Shown: positions 9,410 through 23,105 of the stretch, piece after piece | How the letters are laid out: each line of letters starts with the position of its first letter | Numbering within the stretch: the stretch's first letter is position 1 | Assembly: GCF_009469595.2 (NCBI RefSeq) | Contig: NZ_SSXV01000007.1 | Coordinates: forward strand, 1-64,000 | DNA: 64,000 bases | Direction of reading: 5' to 3' | Origin: Thauera sp. 2A1 | Lineage (GTDB): Bacteria > Pseudomonadota > Gammaproteobacteria > Burkholderiales > Rhodocyclaceae | The notes under the pieces: model-generated | Database searches by the model: none | What the model saw: only the letters and a program-made list of their open reading frames with translations | Told to the model about the DNA's origin: nothing | Program-made: the position numbers and the translations under genes

Positions 9410-10201
9410 TCAACGCTCCTGGACCTGCCGCAGGCGATCGGCCCATTCCGGGCGGACGCGCTCACCCGACTGCCGCTGGCGGCCAGCGTCGTCGGCGCCT
9501 CTCCCGTCCTGGTCGCGGTCGCGATTGCGCAGCCACTCCGGCCGCCGCTCCTGCTCGCGCGGGCGGTCCTGCGCGCGCTGGCGCTCCTGCTCCAGATCAC
9601 GCTGCCGTGTGCGATCCACATCACGCTGCCGCTCACGCTCCATGCGCAACTGCTGATCGCGTTCGCGCTCCGTGTCACGCTGGCGGTCACGCTCCATGCG
9701 CAACTGTTGATCGCGCTGACGGTCACGTTCCATGCGCAACTGCTGATCGCGCTGGCCGTCACGCTCCATGCGCAACTGCTGATCGCGCTGGCGGTCGCGC
9801 TCGCGGGCCAGATCGCGTTCACGATCTCGCGCTTGCTCGCGATCCCGGCGCCACTCCTCCTCTCGCGCGTGTTCGCGCTGGCGGACGATCGCGCGCTCGC
9901 GCTCACGTTCCCAGGCGCGCTCGCGCTCGATGCGCTGCTGCAGGCGCCAGCGCTCACCCGGCGGGGCCCAGTAGCCCGGCTTCCAGTCGTAGCCACGGCC
10001 GGCGCGATCCCAGTAGCCGTCGATCCAGATGTAATCGACCGCCGGCGGATAGCCGCGGTATTCCACCCGCGGCGGCGGCGGCGCGACATAGACCTCATCG
10101 TCATAGTAAGGATCGACCGGCGCCACCACGCAACCGCTGAGCAGGGCGGCAGCCGCGAGGGAAAGAACCCAGATGCGCGAACCTGCAATGACGGACTTCA
10201 T
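9410..10201 (-). CDS. Repeat-rich lipoprotein with YXWIDGYW motif and Arg/Glu/Gln tandem repeats
   Basis: A 263-residue predicted lipoprotein. The signal peptide MKSVIAGSRIWVLSLAAAAL ends in the lipobox LLSGC. The mature N-terminus carries YIWIDGYW and KPGYWAPPGERW (residues about 57-84), motifs of the YXWXXGYW small envelope-protein group. The remaining two thirds is an extremely charged R/E/Q/D segment, probably a long single helix or coiled coil, containing four copies of QQLRMERDxQRD-like units. The repeats are also visible as tandem DNA. Its function is unknown; a periplasmic spacer or peptidoglycan-contact role is speculative. It stands alone with its own terminator. Confidence 0.8.
   Translation of the reverse strand: MKSVIAGSRIWVLSLAAAALLSGCVVAPVDPYYDDEVYVAPPPPRVEYRGYPPAVDYIWIDGYWDRAGRGYDWKPGYWAPPGERWRLQQRIERERAWERERERAIVRQREHAREEEWRRDREQARDRERDLARERDRQRDQQLRMERDGQRDQQLRMERDRQRDQQLRMERDRQRDTERERDQQLRMERERQRDVDRTRQRDLEQERQRAQDRPREQERRPEWLRNRDRDQDGRGADDAGRQRQSGERVRPEWADRLRQVQER
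9641..9802. repeat. Tandem repeat within the lipoprotein gene (36-bp unit)
   Basis: The core CATGCGCAACTG recurs at 9641, 9695, 9731 and 9767, giving spacings of 54, 36 and 36 bp, each a multiple of three. It encodes the QQLRMERD repeats in frame. Such arrays can change copy number by slippage without breaking the frame. Confidence 0.8.
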
Positions 10202-10356
10202 GCTTGTGGCCCTCGGCTGGCGGGAAACGGCGCAGTCTCACCGGCGCGAAAAGTCGCACCGGTGCCTGCCTGCGCACGATAGGGCAATCGTTTCAGCAAG
10301 GGTGTTACGCCGGGTAATGAGTTGTAAAGGGCCATTTCGTCGTCCACGCGATTCGG

Positions 10357-11640
10357 CTACAGGTAGCCCAGCCTGCCCGGCAACCACAGCGCCAGTTCCG
10401 GAAACACCACCATCAGCGCCAATCCGGCGCCCATTGCCAGCACCAGCCAGATCACCCAGCGGAAGGTCTCTTCCATCCCGATGCCGGCGATCCGCGATGT
10501 GATCATCAGCGCGATCGCCATCGGCGGCGTGAACTGCCCGATGGCAAGGTTGATCGTCATCATCACGCCGAACCACACCAGGTCCCAGCCCATCGCGATG
10601 GCGATCGGCACCAGTAGCGGCAGCAAGATCAGGAAGATGGAGATCGCGTCGAGGAACATGCCCGCCACCAGCAACAGCAGGTTCACCGACAGCAGCATGC
10701 CCCATTGCCCGGGATGCATGTCGACCAGCGCCTTCGCCGCCGCGTCGAAGATGCCCAGCGTGTTGCCGGCCCAGGCGAACACCGACGCGATGCCGATGAT
10801 CATCATCACCACCGCCGACAGCTCGCCGGCATCGACCAGCAGGCGGAACAGGTCGCGCACGCCGATGCTGCGATACACGACCATGCCGACGAAGGTGCCA
10901 TAGGCCACCGCCACCACCGCCGCCTCGGTGGGCGTGAAGATGCCGGTGCGCAGCCCGCCGAGGATGATGACCGGCGCCAGCAGGCCCCAGATGGCATCGA
11001 TCAGGCTCTGCCCCAGCGGCGGACGCGGCTCGCGGTATTCGCGGCCGAAGCCGTAACGGCGGCTGATCACCACCGCCGGCACCAGCAAGCACAGCGCGGC
11101 GATGATGCCGGGGAACAGGCCAGCGGCGAACAGCGCCGGCACGGTGGCCGCCGGCACCATCACGCTATAGACGATGAAGGCTACCGAGGGCGGGATGATG
11201 ATCGCCGTCGAGCCCGACGCAGCGATCAGACCGGCGGCAAAGCCCTTCGGGTAGCCGCGCTTCACCATGGAAGGCAACATCACCGCCGCCACCGCCGCCG
11301 CGTCCGCCGGCCCGGAGCCTGAGATGCCGCCCAGCAGCATCGACACCAGCACGGCGACGACCGCGAGCGAGCCGGTCCACTCGCCGACGATGGCGGTGAC
11401 GAAGCGCACCAGCCGCAGCGCCACGCCGGAGCGCTCGAAGATCATGCCGGCGAGGATGAACATCGGGATCGCCAGCAGCGGATACTTGGCGATGCCGGCG
11501 TAGATGTTGGTGGGCACCGCCAACTGGTCGAAGCCGGCCAGCGCCAGCACCGCCACGCTCGCCACCCCCAGGCCCACCGCCAGCGGCACGCCCGCGACCA
11601 GGGTCAGCAGGAAGAGACCGATCAACACCGCGCCGTTCAT
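10357..11640 (-). CDS. dctM: TRAP transporter large permease, DctM family
   Basis: A 427-residue, highly hydrophobic protein with about 12 membrane segments. It is the main membrane subunit of a tripartite ATP-independent periplasmic transporter that uses the sodium or proton gradient to import organic acids. Family-typical stretches such as PMFILAGMIFERSG and ISGSGPADAAAVAAVMLPSM are present. The start ATG at 11640 overlaps the dctQ stop by 4 bp (ATGA); the frame upstream of it is a shadow of dctQ. It is the last gene of dctP-dctQ-dctM. Confidence 0.94.
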   Translation of the reverse strand: MNGAVLIGLFLLTLVAGVPLAVGLGVASVAVLALAGFDQLAVPTNIYAGIAKYPLLAIPMFILAGMIFERSGVALRLVRFVTAIVGEWTGSLAVVAVLVSMLLGGISGSGPADAAAVAAVMLPSMVKRGYPKGFAAGLIAASGSTAIIIPPSVAFIVYSVMVPAATVPALFAAGLFPGIIAALCLLVPAVVISRRYGFGREYREPRPPLGQSLIDAIWGLLAPVIILGGLRTGIFTPTEAAVVAVAYGTFVGMVVYRSIGVRDLFRLLVDAGELSAVVMMIIGIASVFAWAGNTLGIFDAAAKALVDMHPGQWGMLLSVNLLLLVAGMFLDAISIFLILLPLLVPIAIAMGWDLVWFGVMMTINLAIGQFTPPMAIALMITSRIAGIGMEETFRWVIWLVLAMGAGLALMVVFPELALWLPGRLGYL

Positions 11641-12131
11641 GCCCGCCTCCGCAGCCGCGTGACGACCAGGCGCAGCACGATCGCCGCCGCCAGCGCCGGC
11701 ATCCAGATCGTGTACCACCACTGCGGCACGCCCAGTGCCGGCGAGGTCTCCTCGAAGCGGTACTGGTCCCAGGTCAGCCGCCCGGCGTAGAAGGCGATGA
11801 AGCCGAACAGCGCCGCGGTGACGACGAAGGACAGCCAATCCGCCGCCGCACGCCAGGCGGCGGGCAGCAGGTCGATGAAGAAGGTGACGCGGATATGGCG
11901 GTCCAGCGCGAAAGCCACCGACGAACCGAGGAAGGAGAGGATCAGCAGCAGCGCGATGGAGAACTCCTCGGTCGCGGCGAAGGACTGCGAAGTGAAATAG
12001 CGCGCCACCACGTTGCCGAAGGTGATCAGCACGATCAGACCCATGGCAACGCCGGCAAGGATCTGCTCGATGGTGTAGGAAGGCGGTGCGGCATCGTGCG
12101 CGCCGCCGTCGGGTGAAGCTTCAGGGTTCAT
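11637..12131 (-). CDS. dctQ: TRAP transporter small permease, DctQ family
   Basis: A 164-residue membrane protein with four predicted helices (for example ILAGVAMGLIVLITFGNVVAR and FIDLLPAAWRAAADW). This is the small subunit that pairs with DctM. Its stop overlaps the dctM start (ATGA). It is separated from dctP by a 170-bp gap holding a REP pair, so dctQM may be expressed at a lower level than dctP. No strong Shine-Dalgarno sequence precedes the ATG. Confidence 0.9.
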   Translation of the reverse strand: MNPEASPDGGAHDAAPPSYTIEQILAGVAMGLIVLITFGNVVARYFTSQSFAATEEFSIALLLILSFLGSSVAFALDRHIRVTFFIDLLPAAWRAAADWLSFVVTAALFGFIAFYAGRLTWDQYRFEETSPALGVPQWWYTIWMPALAAAIVLRLVVTRLRRRA

Positions 12132-12215
12132 CAGGAAAGGATGTTCGAGTTTTGATGGGCGGGCAGCGGGTGCAAGAAAGCGGTCCAGTCCGCCCCCACC
12201 GCCTCGCAGCGTGTC

Positions 12216-12273
12216 GTGGGAGCGGGCTTGACCGCGATCTGCCGTGCGAGGTCGCGGTCAAGCCCGCTCCTAC
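12216..12273. repeat. Inverted pair of REP elements (BIME) between dctP and dctQ
   Basis: Two 22-bp arms (12216-12237 and 12252-12273) form an inverted repeat with a single mismatch around a 14-nt loop. Each arm starts with the head GTGG or GTAG followed by GAGCGGGCTTGACCGCGA. This is the head-plus-palindrome layout of GTRG REP elements that RAYT transposases mobilise. Located between genes of one operon, it could stabilise the upstream dctP mRNA or cause partial termination. Confidence 0.8.
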
Positions 12274-12301
12274 AGCGACCGCGACGGTCTGAGCCGGAAG
12301 C

Positions 12302-13333
12302 TCAACGCCTGGCGATGTCTTCCTCGGCCTGCTTGACCAGGTCGGCGCCGATCTTGTCGGCCCATTCCTTGTACACGCCGGCGGTGGCCTTGCGGAAGGC
12401 GCCGCGCTCGGCGTCGGTCAGCGTCACCACCGACACGCCGTTAGCCTGGATCTCCTTGAGCAGCGCGTCGTCGCCGGCCGAGATGCCGGCGCGGGCGCGG
12501 GCCACCTCTTCCTTCGCCGCCTGCAGCGCCGCCTCGCGCACCGCCTTCTGGTCGTCGGCGCTCCAGGAGTTCCACACGTTCTTGTTCACCACGAACATCA
12601 GCGGATCGGCGACGTAACCCCACAGCGTCAGGTGCTTCTGGCCCACCGTGTGCAGCTTGGCGGCGTTGAACACGGCCAGCGGGTTCTCCTGCCCATCGAC
12701 CGCGCCGGTGGCCATCGCCGGCTGGGCGTCGGCCCAACTCATCTGCGTCGGGTTGGCGCCGAGCGCGGTGAAGGTGGCGAGGAACAGCGGCGAGCCGACC
12801 ACGCGCATCTTCAGGCCCTTGAGGTCTTCCGGCGAGCGGATCGGCTTCTTCGAGTTGCTCACCTCGCGGAAACCGTTCTCGCCCCAGGCCAGCGGCACCA
12901 CGTCACGCTCGGCGAGCAGGTCGAACACCTTCTTGCCCACGCGGCCCTGGGTCAACGCGTCGAGCGCCTTGTGGTCGGGCATCAGGAAGGGCAGCGCGAA
13001 CAGGTTCAGTTCCTTGATCTGCGGCGACCAGTTGATCGTCGAGCCGACCGCGATGTCGATCACGCCCTGGCGCAGCGCAGTGAATTCCTTGGTCTGGTCA
13101 CCCGACACCAGCGAAGCGCCCGGATAGACCTTGATCTTGATGCGGCCCTGGGTCTTCTCGGCGACGAGATCGGCCCAGCGCTTGGCGCCCCAGCCCCAGG
13201 GATAGGCCTCGCCCAGCACGGTGGACAGCTTGTATTCGTCCTTGTAGGTGGCCGACGTCGCGGGCAGCGACAAACCGAGCGCGGCGGACGCGAACATACC
13301 GGCGATGAGGGCGGTGAAGCGGCGTTTTTGCAT
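12302..13333 (-). CDS. dctP: TRAP transporter substrate-binding protein, DctP family
   Basis: A 343-residue periplasmic binding protein. It has a Sec signal peptide (MQKRRFTALIAGMFASAALG ... ATSA), then DctP-family features including KIKVYPGASL, the GVIDIA region and LKMRVVGSPL containing the carboxylate-binding arginine. The start ATG at 13333 has GGGAGAG at correct spacing; the open frame extends upstream without a good start. It is the first gene of the dctPQM operon and would capture an organic acid, probably a carboxylate. The specific ligand cannot be read from sequence. Confidence 0.93.
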   Translation of the reverse strand: MQKRRFTALIAGMFASAALGLSLPATSATYKDEYKLSTVLGEAYPWGWGAKRWADLVAEKTQGRIKIKVYPGASLVSGDQTKEFTALRQGVIDIAVGSTINWSPQIKELNLFALPFLMPDHKALDALTQGRVGKKVFDLLAERDVVPLAWGENGFREVSNSKKPIRSPEDLKGLKMRVVGSPLFLATFTALGANPTQMSWADAQPAMATGAVDGQENPLAVFNAAKLHTVGQKHLTLWGYVADPLMFVVNKNVWNSWSADDQKAVREAALQAAKEEVARARAGISAGDDALLKEIQANGVSVVTLTDAERGAFRKATAGVYKEWADKIGADLVKQAEEDIARR

Positions 13334-13397
13334 GAGAAGCTCTCCCTGGGTGAAGCGCTGTGCATCGTGTTGGTGCGCGGCGTCGAGACCCGGGATT

Positions 13398-15023
13398 CTA
13401 CAAACCGCCGCCGGAATGACCAAACCGCGCAGATTGGCGCGCCACCAGGGCATCGAGGGCCGGCAGCAGCGACGGCCACGACACCGCCGTCGCCGTGTCC
13501 ACCGCCAGCGTCATGGCGCGCTCGTCATCCGACAGCGGCTCGCGCAGCGCGAGCTGCACGTCGAGCACCGCCACGTCGGCCTCCGACGCATCGCCGCCCC
13601 GCGCCGCACGCGCCGCCACCCGCGCGCGCAGCGTCGCCTCGGGCGCATCGAAGGCAAGGATGGCGAAGGGCACCTGCAGCCGGCGTGCAAGCTCGGCGAA
13701 AGCGGCGCGCTGGCCCCGGCGCAGGAAGGTGGCGTCCGCCAGCACCGGCCAACTGGTCATGAGCGCGATGGCGGCCACTTCCGCCAGCCGCGCGTAGGTG
13801 CGCCGGCTCGCCTCCGCATTGTAGATGCCACCCGCCACCGCAACGCTGGAATCCTCCGCCGCGAGGCCGAACAGGCGCTTGCGCTCGACATCGGCGCGCA
13901 CGCGGATCACGCCGCGCGCCTCGATGAGGCCCTGCGACTGGCTGGTCTTGCCCGAACCCGATACGCCACTGGCGATGGCGAGGAAAGGCTGCGCCGCCTG
14001 GCCCTGGGCCACCGCCAGCGCAACGTAGGCGCGGCATTCCTGCAGGCAGTCGGCGCGCGCCTCGCCGTCGAGCTGGGCGAGGCGGATCGCGGCGATCTTG
14101 GCACGCACCATCGCGCGGTAGGCGATGTAGTAGCGCATCACGCGCAGGCTGTCGTAGTCGCCGGTCCGCTCCAGCCAGGCATTGAGGAAGCGCGCGCCCA
14201 GATCGGAGCGGCCACGCCGCTGCAGGTCCATGAAGAGGAAGGCGACATCGGCGGCGACGTCGATCCAGCGCAGTTCGGCGCTGAACTCGATGCCGTCGAA
14301 CAGCCGCGGCTCGCCGTCGAGCAGGATCAGGTTGCCCAGGTGCAGGTCGCCATGGCATTCGCGCACCCGGCCCTCCGCCAGCCGGCGCTCGAACACCGGC
14401 GCCAGCAGCGCGAACTGCGCCTCGCTCCAGCGCTCGGCCGCCGCGGCCTGCGCCAGCAGCCCTGCGTCGTCGATGAACTCACGCAGTTGCGCGAAGTTCT
14501 GCCGCACCGGGCCGTGCACCGCCTGCGCGTCGCCGTAGCCATCACCCGGCGCAGCAATTGCCGCCGCCGCATGAAAATCCGCCACATGGCGCGCCAGGCG
14601 ATCGAGCAGTTCGGGCGGCAGCGCGCCCCGTTCCAGCGCATCGCCCAGCAGCGCCGACTGCGCGAAGCGCCGCATGCGCACCGCGTACTCGATCGGCTCG
14701 CCTTCGCCGCCGATGTGCGGTGCCTCGACGCTGCCGGTGACCGGCACCACGTCCAGGTACAGCTCGGGCGCGGTACGCCGGTTCAGCCGCAGCTCCTCGT
14801 CGCAGGCGCCGCGGCGCTTGTCCAGCGAACTGAAGTCGAGAAAGCCGAGATCCAGCGGCTTCTTCAGCTTGTAGGCGAAATCGCCCGCCAGCACGACGGA
14901 AGAGATGTGCGTCTCGATGCAGGCGATGTCGGCGGCGGGATGCGGAAAGGCATCCGGCCGACGCAGGTTGCGGATCAGGCTTTGCTGGTCTTCGGGAGAG
15001 CAGTCGGCAGCATGGGAGTTCAT
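13398..15023 (-). CDS. Fused aminoglycoside-phosphotransferase-like / P-loop kinase protein
   Basis: A 541-residue two-domain protein. The N-terminal half (residues about 1-330) has a kinase-like APH fold with the catalytic loop HGDLHLGN and metal motif FDGIEF. The C-terminal half is a P-loop kinase of the zeta-toxin/gluconate-kinase type with Walker A ASGVSGSGKT near residue 375 and a later ADATFLRRGQR lid-like stretch. Such APH-AAA fusions are widespread in proteobacteria but their substrate is unsettled. I start it at the ATG at 15023; an in-frame GTG three codons upstream is possible. It lies upstream of dctP on the same strand with a 64-bp gap and diverges from the vapBC pair. Confidence 0.82.
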   Translation of the reverse strand: MNSHAADCSPEDQQSLIRNLRRPDAFPHPAADIACIETHISSVVLAGDFAYKLKKPLDLGFLDFSSLDKRRGACDEELRLNRRTAPELYLDVVPVTGSVEAPHIGGEGEPIEYAVRMRRFAQSALLGDALERGALPPELLDRLARHVADFHAAAAIAAPGDGYGDAQAVHGPVRQNFAQLREFIDDAGLLAQAAAAERWSEAQFALLAPVFERRLAEGRVRECHGDLHLGNLILLDGEPRLFDGIEFSAELRWIDVAADVAFLFMDLQRRGRSDLGARFLNAWLERTGDYDSLRVMRYYIAYRAMVRAKIAAIRLAQLDGEARADCLQECRAYVALAVAQGQAAQPFLAIASGVSGSGKTSQSQGLIEARGVIRVRADVERKRLFGLAAEDSSVAVAGGIYNAEASRRTYARLAEVAAIALMTSWPVLADATFLRRGQRAAFAELARRLQVPFAILAFDAPEATLRARVAARAARGGDASEADVAVLDVQLALREPLSDDERAMTLAVDTATAVSWPSLLPALDALVARQSARFGHSGGGL

Positions 15024-15233
15024 GGTCTTCACCGTGATTGCGGCGGGTCGGGCAGGTCGGCCGGGCAGATGGACACAGCCGGCAGTGTTGCAGCAAGCCC
15101 GCCGCGCGTCGAATCGCGACGGGCCGTGACCGCTTCGCCTGGAGTACCAGACAGCTCCACGTCCATGACAAACCGCACCTTGCATTCTAAAATGTCAGGA
15201 AGACCCACACATGGAAATCAACCCGTGATAACG

Positions 15234-15467
15234 ATGAAAATGTCAGATGGAGGACGTGTTGTCATTCCAGCCGAGATCCGCCAGGCGCTCGGCATCAAGG
15301 AAGGCGACCTGGTGTGCTGGGAGCTGGTCGATGGCGAAGCACGGCTGTCGACACGGGCGACGCGTTTGCGTCGCGCGCAGGCGCTGGTGCGGCGCCACGT
15401 TCCCGAAGGCGTCTCCCTGGCCGATGAGCTGATCGCCGAGCGGCGGACCGAGGCGGCGCATGACTAA
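15234..15467 (+). CDS. vapB: AbrB/SpoVT-family antitoxin (VapB-like)
   Basis: A 77-residue protein whose N-terminal half is a swapped-hairpin AbrB DNA-binding domain (GRVVIPAEIRQALGIKEGD). Its charged C-terminal tail should wrap the toxin. The antitoxin neutralises the PIN toxin encoded next and should autorepress the operon by binding its promoter. The stop overlaps the toxin start by 8 bp. I start it at the ATG at 15234; another ATG two codons downstream (15240) and a GTG three codons upstream (15225) are possible. Confidence 0.82.
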   Translation: MKMSDGGRVVIPAEIRQALGIKEGDLVCWELVDGEARLSTRATRLRRAQALVRRHVPEGVSLADELIAERRTEAAHD

Positions 15468-15861
15468 GGTCGTCCTCGATGCCTCCGCCGTGCTCGCCCT
15501 GCTCAATGCCGAACCGGGCGCAAACGAGGTCGAGTCCGTGCTCGGGCAGGCCGTCATCTCGACCGTCAACGTCACCGAGGTTTTCAGCCGGCTGCTGGAC
15601 TGGGGGATGTCGCCCGCCGAAGTCGAAGCCGTGTTTGCCGCGCTCGACCTCGAACAGCAAGCCTTCGATTCGGTCCTGTGCCGGCGCGCCGCGTGGCTGC
15701 GCAGCGCCACACGAGCATCTGGGCTTTCGCTCGGCGACCGCGCCTGCCTGGCGCTGGCGCAATCGCTCGCCGCGCCGGTGCTGACGACTGACCGCGCCTG
15801 GCTGGCGGTCGCGGGCGAGTTGCAGATCGATGTGCGCGTGATCCGGCCCGATTCGCGCTGA
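15460..15861 (+). CDS. vapC: PIN-domain ribonuclease toxin (VapC-like)
   Basis: A 133-residue PIN-domain protein. The acidic metal-binding residues are all present: D7 in VVLDASAVLALL, E40 in VNVTEVFSRL, D93 in SLGDRACLALA and D111 in LTTDRAW. VapC toxins cleave tRNA or rRNA to arrest growth when the antitoxin is lost. The intact active site predicts a functional toxin. It overlaps the antitoxin gene by 8 bp, typical of such pairs. Confidence 0.9.
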   Translation: MTKVVLDASAVLALLNAEPGANEVESVLGQAVISTVNVTEVFSRLLDWGMSPAEVEAVFAALDLEQQAFDSVLCRRAAWLRSATRASGLSLGDRACLALAQSLAAPVLTTDRAWLAVAGELQIDVRVIRPDSR

Positions 15862-15912
15862 ACGCCTCCGGCCGCCGGGGTGGCATGCCGCGCACAGCCG
15901 CAACGCGCACGA

Positions 15913-16491
15913 TCAGGCCAGCCCCGCCCACCACAGCCGCAGCCGCATGCCCAGCTCGGTAGTGAAGCCCACCGACACCGAGCGGACGCGGCCCTCGCCG
16001 TCGATCACCACGATTGCCGGCACACCGCGCAGGCCGTAGCCGCTGGTGATCCGCCCATCGGCATCGATCGCGGTGGGCCAGTCGAGCCCGCGCTCGCGCA
16101 ACACCTTCGCCACCGCGGGCGCATCGCCCGACTGCATCGCCACGGTCAGCACCGGCCAGTCGGCACGCAGTGATTCGACGCTGCGCTGCTGCGCCTTGCA
16201 GATCGAGCACCAGTCGGCCCAGAAATACACCGCTACCGGCTGGCCCGGATAGGCGCCGCGCCACTCGTCAAGGCTGCCATGGCGGCCATCGGCGAAGGGC
16301 GCCTCGATCGCGGGCGCAGGCCCATCGGGCACGTTCCAGCTCTGCCACCACTGGATCGCGATCAGCGCCAGCACGAAGACCGCCAGCTCCACCAGCCAGC
16401 GGCGCCTGGGTTTGCGCGTTGGCGCGGCGGGCGCAGCAGCGGCGCTGACGCGTTCTTGCTGCATGCTTGTCTCGCTGTCGTCCGGCGTCAT
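15913..16491 (-). CDS. Membrane-anchored thioredoxin-like protein (TlpA/DsbD-gamma type)
   Basis: A 192-residue protein with a cytoplasmic Arg-rich N-terminus (PTRKPRRRW), one membrane anchor (LVELAVFVLALIAIQWW) and a periplasmic thioredoxin fold with the redox centre WADWCSICK. The cis-proline loop appears as GVPAIVV. It resembles the ScsD/suppressor-for-copper-sensitivity type of disulfide reductase. The ATG at 16491 overlaps the stop of the upstream gene by 4 bp (ATGA), so the two are probably translationally coupled. Its reducing partner is not encoded nearby. Confidence 0.87.
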   Translation of the reverse strand: MTPDDSETSMQQERVSAAAAPAAPTRKPRRRWLVELAVFVLALIAIQWWQSWNVPDGPAPAIEAPFADGRHGSLDEWRGAYPGQPVAVYFWADWCSICKAQQRSVESLRADWPVLTVAMQSGDAPAVAKVLRERGLDWPTAIDADGRITSGYGLRGVPAIVVIDGEGRVRSVSVGFTTELGMRLRLWWAGLA

Positions 16492-17648
16492 CGTGCGACG
16501 ACCCACCGCCGCCCGTCCACCATGCGCTCGAACAGCCGCCACCCGCCTTCACGACTGCATAGCCCGTAGCGGAAGGGAATCTCGTCGCGCCCCGGCGTCA
16601 GGAAGCGCAGGTCCATGAAGTTCGCACACGCGTTGCCGCCGGCACCATGCTCGGCGTGATCCAGCACCGGGAACATCGCGAACCAGCGGTAGAAGGCGAA
16701 GTCCTCGGCGTTCCACACCGTCTGCGCCAGCGCTCGCGTACCGTCACGGCCGAAGCGTTCGCGCACCTCCCAATGCGCCTGCGCCACCGGCAGGTAGGGC
16801 GCGGAGAACCGACGGATGAAGCTGTCATCGGCGCCAGCCACCAGCGCTTGGCTGCGCCGCGTGTTGATGTGCGCATAGTGGTAGCGTTCGCCGTCGAACA
16901 CGATCGCCGTCCAGTTGAAGGGCGAAGCCGGCCGCGGCGCGGCATCCACCTGCACCACCGGGATGTGGTTGGCGGCCGCGTAGGCGCGCGCCGCATCGAT
17001 CGCCTCGGAACGCCCCATCCATCCCACGCCCACCCAGCCGGCCAGCATCACCAGCGAGATCGCCGCCGGTACCCGGCTGCGCCGCCAGATCGCGCTCGCC
17101 GTCAGGCCGGCGACGATGATGCCGGTGAACACCAGGTCGATGATGAAGGTGGTGCCGATGCCGAAGCGCCGGTCGGAGAACGGCGCCAGGATCATGGTGC
17201 CGAACTGGGTGATGAGGTCGCCGGCGATGTGGATCAGGATCGCGCTGCACACCACGAGGTAGAACGAGCGCCAGCTCGGCACCCCGGCCGAGTCCTGCTC
17301 CCGCCCGCCGCGTCCGCGATGTCGCCGAAAAAACCGCGCCAGCAGCCAGGCGATCGCCAGGCCCCACAGCGGCAGCAGCACGATGGAATGGGTGACGCCG
17401 CGGTGCCCGCGCAGATAGGCGAGCTCCGACACCCAGCCGAGCACGAAATCGAGATCGGGAAAGGTCGCTGCCACGGTGCCGGCGACGACGAACTGCCACA
17501 CCGGCGGCACGGCCGCGGCCACGCCGCCAAGCGCTGCGAAAGAAGATCCGGCAGCCGAAGAAGCAGATGAAGACGACGCCGCCGCCTGGCGACGTGCGAG
17601 CAGGCGGCCCACCAGGGCGCCGGAAAGGGCATGAGTCAGGGTATCCAC
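16488..17648 (-). CDS. YdjM/DUF457-family inner-membrane 'metal-dependent hydrolase'
   Basis: A 386-residue membrane protein. The canonical N-terminus VDTLTHALSGALVGRL supports a GTG start at 17648; longer starts give unrelated sequence. Conserved metal-ligand-like motifs of the family are present: FPDLDF, HRGVTHSIVLLPLWG and HIAGDLITQFGT, interleaved with four to five membrane helices. The C-terminal about 170 residues form a soluble domain. An E. coli relative is SOS-induced and a lipid-remodelling or phospholipase-type role has been proposed, but the reaction is not established. It is coupled to the thioredoxin-like gene and is divergent from the helicase gene. Confidence 0.85.
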   Translation of the reverse strand: MDTLTHALSGALVGRLLARRQAAASSSSASSAAGSSFAALGGVAAAVPPVWQFVVAGTVAATFPDLDFVLGWVSELAYLRGHRGVTHSIVLLPLWGLAIAWLLARFFRRHRGRGGREQDSAGVPSWRSFYLVVCSAILIHIAGDLITQFGTMILAPFSDRRFGIGTTFIIDLVFTGIIVAGLTASAIWRRSRVPAAISLVMLAGWVGVGWMGRSEAIDAARAYAAANHIPVVQVDAAPRPASPFNWTAIVFDGERYHYAHINTRRSQALVAGADDSFIRRFSAPYLPVAQAHWEVRERFGRDGTRALAQTVWNAEDFAFYRWFAMFPVLDHAEHGAGGNACANFMDLRFLTPGRDEIPFRYGLCSREGGWRLFERMVDGRRWVVAR

Positions 17649-17798
17649 GGCGGGTTGGAGGTGAGACCCCGGGCTTGGTTCCCGGGCGGGATAGCGTTCA
17701 CCGCGCCCCGGAGATGTCGCCAGTTCCATGACATCCGCCCGCGGCGACCGCGGCTCAGCATGGCATCATCGGCTGTCCGATTGATTACACGCGCCGGA

Positions 17799-22967
<5,169 letters not shown>

Positions 22968-23105
22968 TCGTCTTCGTGCGCGCCGAAACGCATGACCCGC
23001 TCGCGCAGGATGAGGTTGTCTTGGGCCGATCGCCTGCGGAGCAGAATATGATTGAAAGCCGCTGCGGAAAACCCGCAGGAATGCGTCGAACTCAGAGTTC
23101 CCAGA

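Noticed and set aside
9641..9802. CRISPR-like repeat array
   Set aside because: The repeats are a tandem, in-frame coding repeat without distinct spacers; no cas gene is nearby.
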